Source: Verrucomicrobiales bacterium (GTDB taxonomy: Bacteria; Verrucomicrobiota; Verrucomicrobiia; Verrucomicrobiales; DEV007). From it: DNA of 64,000 nt. How positions within the stretch are numbered: position 1 is the first letter of the stretch; each line of letters opens with the position of its first letter. The notes beneath the pieces were generated by a model that had not been told where the DNA came from, did not search any database, and was given only the letters and a program-made list of their open reading frames with translations. The translations under genes and the position numbers were made by a program. The stretch is taken from NCBI GenBank assembly GCA_016795385.1, contig JAEUHI010000050.1, forward strand, positions 62,001-126,000. Direction: 5' to 3'. Shown here in pieces: positions 1 through 7,582 of the stretch.

Positions 1-276
1 GATTTCCTGGGGCTGGGGTTCCTTCACTTTCACGATGAGGTCGGCGGCGGCAAAAACCTCGGCGGCGGTGGCGGCGATTTCGGCTCCGGCCTCGAGGTAT
101 TCGCTGTCGGCATAAGCGGCACCGGCTCCCGCCCCGGTCTCGACGATCACCCGCACGCCTTGTCGCACGAGCTGCCGCGCCCCTCCCGGCGTCAGAGCGA
201 CGCGGTTTTCCTGGCTCTTGATTTCACGGGGGCAGCCGACGATGGCGGCCGGGGACAGGGAGAGAGTGTCGTTCAT
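1..276 (-). CDS. ald: Alanine dehydrogenase, N-terminal part (runs off window)
   Basis: This is the first 92 codons of a minus-strand gene whose 3' end lies outside the window. The ATG is at 276. Near the start it reads CPREIKSQENRVALTPGG, the hallmark N-terminus of alanine dehydrogenase and PntA-type proteins. It continues with VETGAGAGAAYADSEY and ends at VKVKEPQP. Alanine dehydrogenase interconverts L-alanine and pyruvate plus ammonia with NAD in the cytoplasm. The substrate-binding Arg and Lys of the first lobe fall in this part. A transhydrogenase alpha subunit shares the fold, but the spacing and the KVKEPQP end favour Ald. It is divergent from the secreted-protein pair that follows. 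Confidence 0.85.
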   Translation of the reverse strand, partial: MNDTLSLSPAAIVGCPREIKSQENRVALTPGGARQLVRQGVRVIVETGAGAGAAYADSEYLEAGAEIAATAAEVFAAADLIVKVKEPQPQEI

Positions 277-448
277 GGAGCTCTATGACCAGTTTACGAT
301 CCAATCGTCCGTCTCAAAAGCCCGAAAATCCCTCCCTGCCTGCGTACCGTCACCCAGGAATGACGCCATCCCTCCGGGTGAGCTTTCCATTTTCAATTTC
401 GACCGGCGTGCTACCTTTGCGTTCCTTCCTTACCCTCCTTTTCCTTTT

Positions 449-1693
449 ATGGCGATTCTCCGCCAGCCGATTTCCGTTTCATCCGTCACTCGACATCTCC
501 ACTGCTTCGTGATCGGGCTTCTGCTCCCTGCCCCGTTGTGCGCCCAGGTGGGTGAAGAATCGACCGGCGTGCTGCCTTTGGGCGCGGCGGGCAATCAATC
601 TTCCGCCTGGAGAAAAGAGTCGGTCGGCCCGTGGGGCAAACTCGAGTATTTCCCGGTCGTGCTCGAGCCGCCGGCTTCCCATTTGTGGGAGGCGCTCTAC
701 GACGAGCGCTCCTACTGGAACTTCGACAAGCTTGAGCAGGCCGAAGCCCGGACACTTCTAGAGACGCTGGGGCTTTCCGCGGAAACCCTGGCCCTCATCG
801 ATGCCGAGGGGATCTGGAAGACGGGCACTCAGGGGCTCGAGCTGGAGTTCGGAGACCAGGTGGTGGAGAGCCTCACCGCGGAGAATCGCGCCGCCCTTGC
901 GAAGTGGTTCCGGCTCAACAGCAATCTTTTCTTCTCCAAGACGATCATCAATTTCGAGGGTGGGGATTTCTCGTTTTTCGAAAACCGGCTCGTCGCGCCG
1001 GAAACCCTGGCCCTTGTCAAAAAGCTCTCGTTCAGCCGCCGCAACGTCCTCAGCCTGATGGACAGGGCCTACATTCTCCGCCAGATCGAGGATGATGCGG
1101 AAAAAGAGCGTTTCCTCCGCGCGACTTTCGCAACCCGGGGGCTCATCGTCCGACTCGTGATGGATGGCAGCGTGGATCTCGAGTCGATGATCCGGTATTG
1201 GTCGTGCGACGGACAGAACACCGGGTTCGAGCCCATCCTCCGTGGCGTGCAGAATGTCGAGGGGGTGAACAAGATCGACCTTGTCCAGATCCTGCCCCCC
1301 GTGCCCCGCCGTTACCTCTACGGATTCACGAATCTGCGGGACGTCAGCCCGAACAACACACCCGACTGCTTCTGGACGTCGGTCCAGTTTTTCCGCCGTC
1401 AGGTCTCCCCGCGCCTCCTCGACCCCCTCCGCCTCATGCATCACATCGAGGGCGATTTCCAGCGGATCGAGACGGAAGATCTGCGCTTCGGCGACCTCGT
1501 CTGCATGTTCGACGAAACCGACAACAGCTTTCTCCACAGTTATGTCCATATCGCCGGCGACGTCGTTTTCTCCAAAAACGGTGCCAGCTTCGCCCGACCC
1601 TATGTGCTGACCCTCAAGTCCGATATGCTCTCCGTCTATCTCGACGAGTCGCGCTACCGCGTCGAAGTCTATCGCCGAACCCCGCAACCGTGA
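449..1693 (+). CDS. Secreted protein of unknown function, copy 1 of a tandem pair (possible NlpC/P60-like C-terminus)
   Basis: 414 aa. The ATG at 449 gives an N-terminal hydrophobic signal (CFVIGLLLPAPLCAQ). The open frame continues upstream to 218 but that would overlap the ald start, so I reject it. The first conserved block is GPWGKLEYFPV near residue 57. The C-terminal quarter holds PDCFWTSVQFF, then LRFGDLVCMF, then HSYVHIAGDVVFSKN. The order Cys, GDL, HxxxHIA is what an NlpC/P60-type cysteine peptidase or amidase core shows, so a peptidoglycan or cell-surface hydrolase is possible. That is inference: I do not recognise the family. The next gene is a diverged paralogue starting 2 nt after this stop, so the two are surely co-transcribed. 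Confidence 0.75.
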   Translation: MAILRQPISVSSVTRHLHCFVIGLLLPAPLCAQVGEESTGVLPLGAAGNQSSAWRKESVGPWGKLEYFPVVLEPPASHLWEALYDERSYWNFDKLEQAEARTLLETLGLSAETLALIDAEGIWKTGTQGLELEFGDQVVESLTAENRAALAKWFRLNSNLFFSKTIINFEGGDFSFFENRLVAPETLALVKKLSFSRRNVLSLMDRAYILRQIEDDAEKERFLRATFATRGLIVRLVMDGSVDLESMIRYWSCDGQNTGFEPILRGVQNVEGVNKIDLVQILPPVPRRYLYGFTNLRDVSPNNTPDCFWTSVQFFRRQVSPRLLDPLRLMHHIEGDFQRIETEDLRFGDLVCMFDETDNSFLHSYVHIAGDVVFSKNGASFARPYVLTLKSDMLSVYLDESRYRVEVYRRTPQP

Positions 1694-1694
1694 G

Positions 1695-2918
1695 ATGCCC
1701 ATGAGACTCCTTCTTTGGTGGGGCATCTTCGTGATGCTGTCTTCATCGGCCTCCGGCCAGCAATCCGACGGCGGGGACGAGCCCGTCACGCCCTCTCCCG
1801 CGCACCGGCGTCCTGTCGTGGCGCTGCCCCCGGGCCCTTGGGGAACACTCGAGTATTTTCCCATCCCCCTCGCATGCCCCCCGTCTTCACTCGCCTACAT
1901 GCCCACTCCTTCCCAGCAGGTGGAATGGGTGTTCCATGCCCGCACCCAGGCCGGCCTCGAGGCGGAAATGCTCGCTGCCGGGGTCACTCCAGCAGAGATC
2001 GCGCTGCTCTTGAAAGGGGCCAACGTCCTTTCCGATCCGGAGTTGATGCGGGTCTTTCCCAACGATGAAGCCGTCCTCGGGATGAGCTTCCAGACCCGGG
2101 CAAAACTCTACCAGCGTCTCGGCCAGATCCCTGAAAATCGTTTCTACGCCCGGCCCATCTACATTCCGACGGAGAATCTCTCCGCGTGGTTCGACGGCAC
2201 CGGGATCCCACGAGCGGTGATCGAGGACATTGCCAAGCTCGCCTATCCGACGCCCCGGGGGAGAGGCTTCTTTTTCTCCGACCTGCCCTTCACCCTGCGT
2301 CGGGCCGACTCCACCGGAGACGAACGCCTCCTGCTCTCCGGCCTGACCCGGCGTGAAGGACTCGTGGTGCGGCTTCGACTCACCCGTGAGACGCTCACCC
2401 CCGAAATCGCCGATTACTGGCACGCCGGATACAAAAACAAGGCGGTGATGCCGCTCCTCGATGCGGTCGTCCAATCGAATGACGGGGCCGCCCTCGACAT
2501 CGCCCATCTCCTCCCCGCGACTCCACGGCAATACCTCAATCGCTTCCCCGATCCGTCGGAAGCCGTCGACGGCCGCCTGCCCGACTGGTTCTGGACCTGT
2601 TACAATTTCTTCCGCTTCGCCCCCCGCGATGTGTATGCCGATTCTCCGGAGCGCGACGCCCTCATCCTCGAAGAGTTCGAGCCCAGCCTGCCTCCTCTGC
2701 AATTCGGCGACATGTTGTTGTTGAACTCCGGGTCCCGCATCATCCACGGATGCATCCACATCGCCGACGACATCGTCTTCACGAAAAACAGCTCGGACCT
2801 CTTTTCACCCTGGGTCCTCATGCGGCTTGAGGACGTCGTCGCCTCCCGCGATCTCCTCGGCGACGTTTCGCTGAGCGCCTACCGGAAAAAGGACACCGCA
2901 CCGCGGTCGATTCCCTGA
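1695..2918 (+). CDS. Secreted protein of unknown function, copy 2 of the tandem pair
   Basis: 407 aa with a short signal peptide (LLLWWGIFVMLSSSASGQ); ATGs at 1695 and 1701 are both possible starts. It is a paralogue of the preceding gene. Shared landmarks are GPWGTLEYFPI near residue 49, PDWFWTCYNFF, LQFGDMLLL and HGCIHIADDIVFTKN near the end. In this copy the aromatic block carries its Cys four residues later than copy 1 (DWFWTC against DCFWTS), so if a Cys is catalytic the two copies do not use the same position. Length and domain order are otherwise the same, pointing to a tandem duplication followed by divergence. Function unknown. Confidence 0.75.
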   Translation: MPMRLLLWWGIFVMLSSSASGQQSDGGDEPVTPSPAHRRPVVALPPGPWGTLEYFPIPLACPPSSLAYMPTPSQQVEWVFHARTQAGLEAEMLAAGVTPAEIALLLKGANVLSDPELMRVFPNDEAVLGMSFQTRAKLYQRLGQIPENRFYARPIYIPTENLSAWFDGTGIPRAVIEDIAKLAYPTPRGRGFFFSDLPFTLRRADSTGDERLLLSGLTRREGLVVRLRLTRETLTPEIADYWHAGYKNKAVMPLLDAVVQSNDGAALDIAHLLPATPRQYLNRFPDPSEAVDGRLPDWFWTCYNFFRFAPRDVYADSPERDALILEEFEPSLPPLQFGDMLLLNSGSRIIHGCIHIADDIVFTKNSSDLFSPWVLMRLEDVVASRDLLGDVSLSAYRKKDTAPRSIP

Positions 2919-2950
2919 GCATCCTTTGGGGGTATCCTTGATCGACAGGA

Positions 2951-2978
2951 TTGACTTTTATGGTTTTTCTGTTTTGAT
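2951..2978 (+). promoter_or_regulatory. Possible sigma-70 promoter ahead of the lipoprotein gene
   Basis: TTGACT at 2951-2956 is followed after 16 nt by TTTGAT at 2973-2978. The stretch is markedly AT-richer than its surroundings and lies 64 nt before the next start. The -10 matches only four of six consensus bases, so this is weak. Confidence 0.3.
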
Positions 2979-3041
2979 CTACTTATTATCAAGGGATCTG
3001 AAACATCTCAGTTCGGGGCGACCGTCATTTTCTTCCAGATC

Positions 3042-4028
3042 ATGATCCTGGCGGGATTGTTTTCCGCCTCATGCACGACGGCGAAGAAGAAGTCGGATCT
3101 CGACAGCTTGGCTACCGAAAATCCCCTCAACGGCGTTCTCACCGTGGCCCGGCCCGTCTCGGAGGATACCCTCGCCTCGCTCAAAGCGATCGCCGACTCG
3201 TCCGCCTCCCAGCTCCCGCCTGATTTGGCCGAACTCCCGGATTCCTCGTCCACCGTCGGGGAATCATCCGAAAACGCTTCCGTGGAAATTCCCGAGGAGA
3301 GCGCCGCCCCTCCCCTACCGGCGTTGGTCGAAACCATCCCCGCCGACTGGAAACGCCCCGGCCTCAATCCGGACGAGGTCAATCCGGGTGATCTCTTTTT
3401 CGATCATCAAGGCCCGGTCCTGCGAAAGACCTTCAGCCTGCTCGACGAGCTCCCCGCTGACGGACGCGGCGCTCTTTTGAAACAGTTCACCCGATCCCAG
3501 ACCCTCCGCGTCCCCGTCACCGTCTCGCGCAAAGAGCTGACCACTCTGACCGCGGCAGTCGGCCCGGATCTGGAAATGCCGACGCGGAGCGTGGCGCTCG
3601 ACTTTCACACGACCACCCACGAAGTCGATCCGGATCAGCTCCTTCTCCTTTTCGACCAGATCTCGAAGGGAGAAAGTGCCGGAGCGATCGCCTCGGCCGG
3701 GAACCTCGCGCGTCTGAAAAAACAACTCGAAGCCACCCGGAAGCGGCTGCGGGCAGGCGAAACCATCCACCTCGTCACCGCGGTTTCCGAATCCAACACG
3801 ATCCGGGCGACTTATCCGGGTGCCCCTGTCGGCAAAAGGGATGCCACACCGATCCGGAACGCCGTCGCCGCGCTTTATCCGCACCTCCGGGATCTCGACG
3901 CCGTGAAGACGGACGAGTCGGTCGAGATCAGCGGAAATCCACGGATCGTGTGGGAGTTCAAGACACGCGAGATCAAGCTCGAGGGTGAGCGCCTCGTTCT
4001 CGGTCCGGAATCGCAGACGGGATTCTGA
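3042..4028 (+). CDS. Putative lipoprotein of unknown function
   Basis: 328 aa. The N-terminus MILAGLFSASC followed by TTAKKKSD looks like a short lipoprotein signal, with Cys 11 as the lipid anchor. The lipobox is imperfect (Ser at -3). Residues 40-110 are Ser/Glu/Pro-rich and probably a flexible linker. The rest is a mixed-charge globular region ending at PESQTGF. I recognise no catalytic motif and no family. It sits alone, 124 nt after the secreted pair and convergent with msrA 10 nt further on. Confidence 0.65.
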   Translation: MILAGLFSASCTTAKKKSDLDSLATENPLNGVLTVARPVSEDTLASLKAIADSSASQLPPDLAELPDSSSTVGESSENASVEIPEESAAPPLPALVETIPADWKRPGLNPDEVNPGDLFFDHQGPVLRKTFSLLDELPADGRGALLKQFTRSQTLRVPVTVSRKELTTLTAAVGPDLEMPTRSVALDFHTTTHEVDPDQLLLLFDQISKGESAGAIASAGNLARLKKQLEATRKRLRAGETIHLVTAVSESNTIRATYPGAPVGKRDATPIRNAVAALYPHLRDLDAVKTDESVEISGNPRIVWEFKTREIKLEGERLVLGPESQTGF

Positions 4029-4038
4029 TCCCCTCCCC

Positions 4039-4881
4039 TCACTCCATCCCGAGCTTCTTCAGCTTCGGCGAGATCACCACGCGGCAGTAAGGATTCGTGT
4101 CCTTGTTCTGCACGTAGTAGTTCTGGTGGTATTCCTCGGCCACCCAGAACTTGGAAGCCTCGGAGATCTCCGTGACCGAGGGATTTTCATACACTTTGCT
4201 CGCGTCGAGGGCCGACTTCGACTGCATCGCGATGTTCCGCTGCTCCGGAGTGTGATAGAAAATCACCGACCGGTACTGCGGTCCCTTGTCGGCGCCTTGT
4301 TGGTTGAGCGTCGTCGGGTCGTGGGCCTGCCAGAAGACATCCAGGATTTCCTCCAACTTGATCTTCGCGGGATCAAACGTCACCTGGATCACCTCGGCGT
4401 GGCCGGTGGTCTTGGTGCAGATCTGCTCGTAAGTCGGATTCTCGACATGGCCGCCCATGTAGCCCGAGACCACATCGGTGACCCCTTCGAGCCTTTCCAT
4501 CACCGCTTCCGTACACCAGAAGCAGCCGCCTCCGAGCGTGATCACTTCCTTGCCTTGGGCCACTTCGGTTCCTTCTTTCATGGGAGTCTTGTCTGAGGAT
4601 ACGGCGGCGGGGGCCGCCTCGGTCGGCGCCGGTGTCGGTGCGGCCGCGGCAGGCGCCGGAGCTGACTCAGTTGGCTTCACGGATTCGGCGGGCTTTTCAG
4701 GAGCTTCCACCGGGGCGGGCGCCGGCGCAGGGGCGGGAGCCGTTTCAGGAGCAGCCGCTTCCGTGGCCGGTGCCTTTTCCTCCGGCGGCGCAGGCTTGTC
4801 CTGACAAGCACACAAAAAGAGAACCGGAGCGAGGATCGCGGGCGCGAAGCGGAGGAACCAGGTCGGGGGGGCAATCGTCAT
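4039..4881 (-). CDS. msrA: Lipoprotein-anchored peptide-methionine (S)-S-oxide reductase
   Basis: 280 aa from the ATG at 4881. Residues 1-26 are a lipoprotein signal with lipobox LCAC (Cys 26). Residues 27-100 are an Ala/Pro/Glu linker that would span the periplasm. The catalytic domain starts with GGGCFWC (nucleophile Cys 120). It continues through the usual GYMGGHVENPTYEQIC, HAEVIQVTFDP and FYHTPEQ blocks and ends with a YCRVVISPKLKK tail. The enzyme reduces S-methionine sulfoxide in oxidised proteins. There is no MsrB domain, so R-sulfoxides must be handled elsewhere. An upstream in-frame extension to 4929 lacks a signal peptide and is rejected. Confidence 0.92.
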   Translation of the reverse strand: MTIAPPTWFLRFAPAILAPVLFLCACQDKPAPPEEKAPATEAAAPETAPAPAPAPAPVEAPEKPAESVKPTESAPAPAAAAPTPAPTEAAPAAVSSDKTPMKEGTEVAQGKEVITLGGGCFWCTEAVMERLEGVTDVVSGYMGGHVENPTYEQICTKTTGHAEVIQVTFDPAKIKLEEILDVFWQAHDPTTLNQQGADKGPQYRSVIFYHTPEQRNIAMQSKSALDASKVYENPSVTEISEASKFWVAEEYHQNYYVQNKDTNPYCRVVISPKLKKLGME

Positions 4882-5043
4882 GCCGGAAACGTGGTCCCGC
4901 TCGCGCCCTCGCGCAATCCCTTTGCGCACCCAGCCCCTGCCTGCATCGCGTGATTTCGAGGACGCCCGCCCGGATCACAGCACTTTTGAACAACTCCTCT
5001 TTTCACAAATGCAAACCTTTTTTCACGAATCGAACCAAAATCT

Positions 5044-5071
5044 TTGACTAATCCGATAACTTCTCTATAAA
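5044..5071 (+). promoter_or_regulatory. Sigma-70-type promoter for the RHH gene pair
   Basis: TTGACT (5044-5049), 16-nt spacer, TATAAA (5066-5071). It is followed by a 36-nt leader with the ribosome-binding site GGGAAG at 5098-5103, before the ATG at 5108. The match is close to consensus, and the region is AT-rich in an otherwise GC-rich window. Confidence 0.6.
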
Positions 5072-5107
5072 AATGCCATTGTTATTCCGTTTTTGACGGG
5101 AAGAAAC

Positions 5108-5320
5108 ATGGCCAGGCCCAAGAACACGACCGAGACGGTTCAGATCACGATCTCCACCACCCAACAGGTGAAGGATCTGCTCGAAGAGCTGTCCCGGTCG
5201 GGCTTCTACGGAAAAAACGCCGCCGAGACCGCGCACATCCTCTTGAAAGAAAAAATCAGGGATCTGCAGGTGAGCGGCCAGGCTCCTGGACCGGACTTCT
5301 CTTCGTCGCGGGCGAAATGA
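5108..5320 (+). CDS. Small ribbon-helix-helix-like DNA-binding protein
   Basis: 70 aa. The ATG at 5108 has a good Shine-Dalgarno. An earlier TTG at 5093 in frame is less likely. The pattern TVQITISTTQQVKDLLEELSRS (a beta strand, then a helix), next GFYGKNAAETAHILLKEKI, fits the CopG/ribbon-helix-helix family of small dimeric repressors. Such proteins usually regulate their own operon or act as antitoxins. The stop codon overlaps the ATG of the next gene by 4 nt (ATGA), so the two are translationally coupled. Confidence 0.7.
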   Translation: MARPKNTTETVQITISTTQQVKDLLEELSRSGFYGKNAAETAHILLKEKIRDLQVSGQAPGPDFSSSRAK

Positions 5321-5595
5321 CAATTCCACGACCTCTCAACACCACCGCCCACTCAACCGCCATGTATCTCCCCGAGCCCGCCGACCACTCCAGCAGCTCC
5401 CAAGCTCTCGCCCTGCTCTCCGCCGCGGCGATCGCCCCCTCACAGATCTGTGAGAACGATCCCGAGACGAAGCAGGCCTTTGAGGACAGCCTCCGCGCGC
5501 TCGCCGAAGACATCGTGAAATTCCATCCCGGTCTCGCCCATCTCCTCATCGGGATGAGCGCCACCCCCTGCCCTTTTGTCCACGGGCAAAACTGA
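5317..5595 (+). CDS. Small protein of unknown function, coupled to the RHH gene
   Basis: 92 aa, starting in the ATGA overlap at 5317. An internal ATG at 5362 (MYLPEPAD) is a possible alternative start. The sequence has a helical middle (SQALALLSAAAIAP) and an acidic helical segment (TKQAFEDSLRALAEDIVKFHPGL), with no signal peptide or membrane helix. I recognise no family. Its place directly behind a ribbon-helix-helix gene suggests a partner of that regulator, possibly a toxin-antitoxin-like pair, but no toxin motif is visible. Confidence 0.55.
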   Translation: MTIPRPLNTTAHSTAMYLPEPADHSSSSQALALLSAAAIAPSQICENDPETKQAFEDSLRALAEDIVKFHPGLAHLLIGMSATPCPFVHGQN

Positions 5596-5616
5596 TTCTC
5601 CGGCCATCTCCGGGCC

Positions 5617-6528
5617 TCAAGCCCAGAGGTTGAGCAGCACCACGCCCGCCACGGCGACGACCGCGCCGATGAGGGCGAGGCGACTCGGATGATCACCCTC
5701 CGTGATTCGCGCCAGCGGCAACATCACGATCGGAGTGAGGGCGACCACCGCCAGAACGATCCCGCTCTCGAGATCCTGCAACGCCCACTGGAAACAGCTC
5801 ACCCCGATCACCGGACCGAAGAGCGCGGCACCAAAAAGCCACGGCGCCACCCGGCGATCGAAGGGTGTCCGCCAGTTTTCCCAGTTTTTCCGGTCTCCGA
5901 AAAAGCGGATCAGCGCCACCGCGACCGCTGAAAACACGAGCCCCGCGAGCACCCGCTGAAAGGCCGCGGTGATGCCTGATCCGCTCGCGCCGAGTTCCAG
6001 GGCTACCGCCTCGGCCTTGCGACTGATGACCGCGCCCGTCCCTTGGCCGAAGCCCGCGACAATCGCGGCGACGATGCCCACCCAGTACCGGCCGCGCAAA
6101 TTCACCTTCGCACGCGATTTCGAACCCGGCCGGATCGCCATCACCACCCCCGCGAGAATCAAAAGGGCGCACACCACGACGCGGATGCCCACCCCATTGC
6201 CGAGCCAGAGCCACTCCAGCACCATCGCAAAGAGCGGGGCGAGGCAGAGATTCAAGAGGATCGTCAGGCGTGATCCGATCCTCTCGTAGGCGGTGAAAAG
6301 CGCCACATCACCGAGACCGAAACCAATCAGACCACTGACAAAAAACCATTGGAAAGAGGCCCAGCGGATCGCATCCGGCGTGAGGATCGCCACCAGGAGG
6401 CCGAGCACGACCGCCGCGAGTCCCAGCCGCATCAGATTCCCCCATGCACCGCCCAGCAACACGGCGGTCCGCTGCCCCGTCACCGCGGAGAAGGCGAAAA
6501 ACAGCGTCGTGAGAATGGCGGCGATCAT
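5617..6528 (-). CDS. EamA/DMT-family membrane transporter
   Basis: 303 aa with about ten hydrophobic segments spread over the whole length and two internally similar halves, the usual layout of drug/metabolite (EamA) exporters. Typical pieces are FFVSGLIGFGLGDVALFTAYERIGS in the first half and FGAALFGPVIGVSCFQWAL in the second. It ends LPLARITEGDHPSRLALIGAVVAVAGV, the standard last-helix region. The family exports amino acids, nucleosides or related metabolites across the inner membrane; the substrate cannot be read. It is divergent from the aminotransferase gene, with 99 nt between them. Confidence 0.85.
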   Translation of the reverse strand: MIAAILTTLFFAFSAVTGQRTAVLLGGAWGNLMRLGLAAVVLGLLVAILTPDAIRWASFQWFFVSGLIGFGLGDVALFTAYERIGSRLTILLNLCLAPLFAMVLEWLWLGNGVGIRVVVCALLILAGVVMAIRPGSKSRAKVNLRGRYWVGIVAAIVAGFGQGTGAVISRKAEAVALELGASGSGITAAFQRVLAGLVFSAVAVALIRFFGDRKNWENWRTPFDRRVAPWLFGAALFGPVIGVSCFQWALQDLESGIVLAVVALTPIVMLPLARITEGDHPSRLALIGAVVAVAGVVLLNLWA

Positions 6529-6627
6529 ACCGGAACTCCGCCGCCACCGCCTCGCGGGGCCGAATCGGAAGTTGCCAAGGCAACGGCATCCGTCCAGCTT
6601 TGTAAAGCCCGCTTTCCCCGTTCCTCG

Positions 6628-7446
6628 ATGTCATCATCATCCCCTGCCCTACGACTCGTTCACAACGGCGCGCTTCGTCCCGCCGACGCGGCGCTGTTGA
6701 CCGCATCGGACGGCCTCGCCGTCTGCGGCAGGGGCGTCTTCGAGACGATCGCGGCCTATCGCGGGATTCCCTTCCTCCTCGAGAGCCATCTGGAACGACT
6801 GCGTCGCGGCGCGGAAGTCTTTTCCCTCGCCTGCCCTGACGATGCGGCCATTCGACAGGCCATTGGGCAGGTTCTCGATGCGAATGATCTCCTCGCCGAA
6901 AAGGCCCGCGTCCGTGTCACCCTTTCCTCACCCGCCGATGGCAGGGAATCCTGGTGGGTCGAGGCGACGCCGCCGCCGCCCCATCCTCCAAAAGCCCGAG
7001 TCATCACCGGGCCCTTCGTTCGCAACGAACGCAGTCTCCTCGCCGGACTGAAGACGATCAACTACGGCGACAATGTCGTCGCCCTCGCCGCCGCCCGCCG
7101 CGCCGGCGCTGATGAAGCCCTCTTCGCCAACAGCCGGGATGAACTCTGCGAAGGCACCTGGTCGAATGTGTTTGTCAGGATCGACGGGCGATGGATGACC
7201 CCGCCTCTCTCCTCCGGTTGCCTCCCCGGCATCACGCGGGAACTCGTGATCCGGCTGTTTGCGGAACAAGCCATTCCCTTCGCCGAGTCAACCCTGTCCT
7301 ATGCCGCACTCGACCGGGTCGAGTCCGCCTTTCTCACCTCGAGCCTCCGCGAGATCCAGCCGGTCGCGGCGATAGACGGGAGGGATTTGGAGAATGCCGC
7401 CGAAATGATCATTCTGCAGTCCGCCTACCGGTGGCTGACCGCTTGA
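6628..7446 (+). CDS. Class IV PLP-dependent aminotransferase (ADC lyase/branched-chain/D-amino acid type)
   Basis: 272 aa from the ATG at 6628. It begins LVHNGALRPADAALLTASDGL and GRGVFETIAAYRG, the fold-type IV opening. The PLP lysine is in LKTINYGDNV near residue 138. The cofactor-phosphate loop is EGTWSNVFV, followed by PPLSSGCLPGITRELV, all diagnostic of class IV aminotransferases. Length fits aminodeoxychorismate lyase (PabC), but D-amino acid and branched-chain transaminases share these motifs and the product cannot be settled. No PabA/PabB neighbour is present to support a folate role. Confidence 0.85.
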   Translation: MSSSSPALRLVHNGALRPADAALLTASDGLAVCGRGVFETIAAYRGIPFLLESHLERLRRGAEVFSLACPDDAAIRQAIGQVLDANDLLAEKARVRVTLSSPADGRESWWVEATPPPPHPPKARVITGPFVRNERSLLAGLKTINYGDNVVALAAARRAGADEALFANSRDELCEGTWSNVFVRIDGRWMTPPLSSGCLPGITRELVIRLFAEQAIPFAESTLSYAALDRVESAFLTSSLREIQPVAAIDGRDLENAAEMIILQSAYRWLTA

Positions 7447-7582
7447 CGCGCCCGCGTCCATGGCCCCAAAGCCCCGTCCGGACAGCCGGAATCGCGTGAT
7501 TTGTTCGAACGCGGGACAAACGTAAGCTGTCTTGATGGTGAGCCTGCATGCAGGATTCCAGCCCGACTCCCCTTCCCCTCAC

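Noticed and set aside
218-448. Upstream extension of the first secreted protein
   Set aside because: It would overlap the ald start and remove the signal peptide from the N-terminus.
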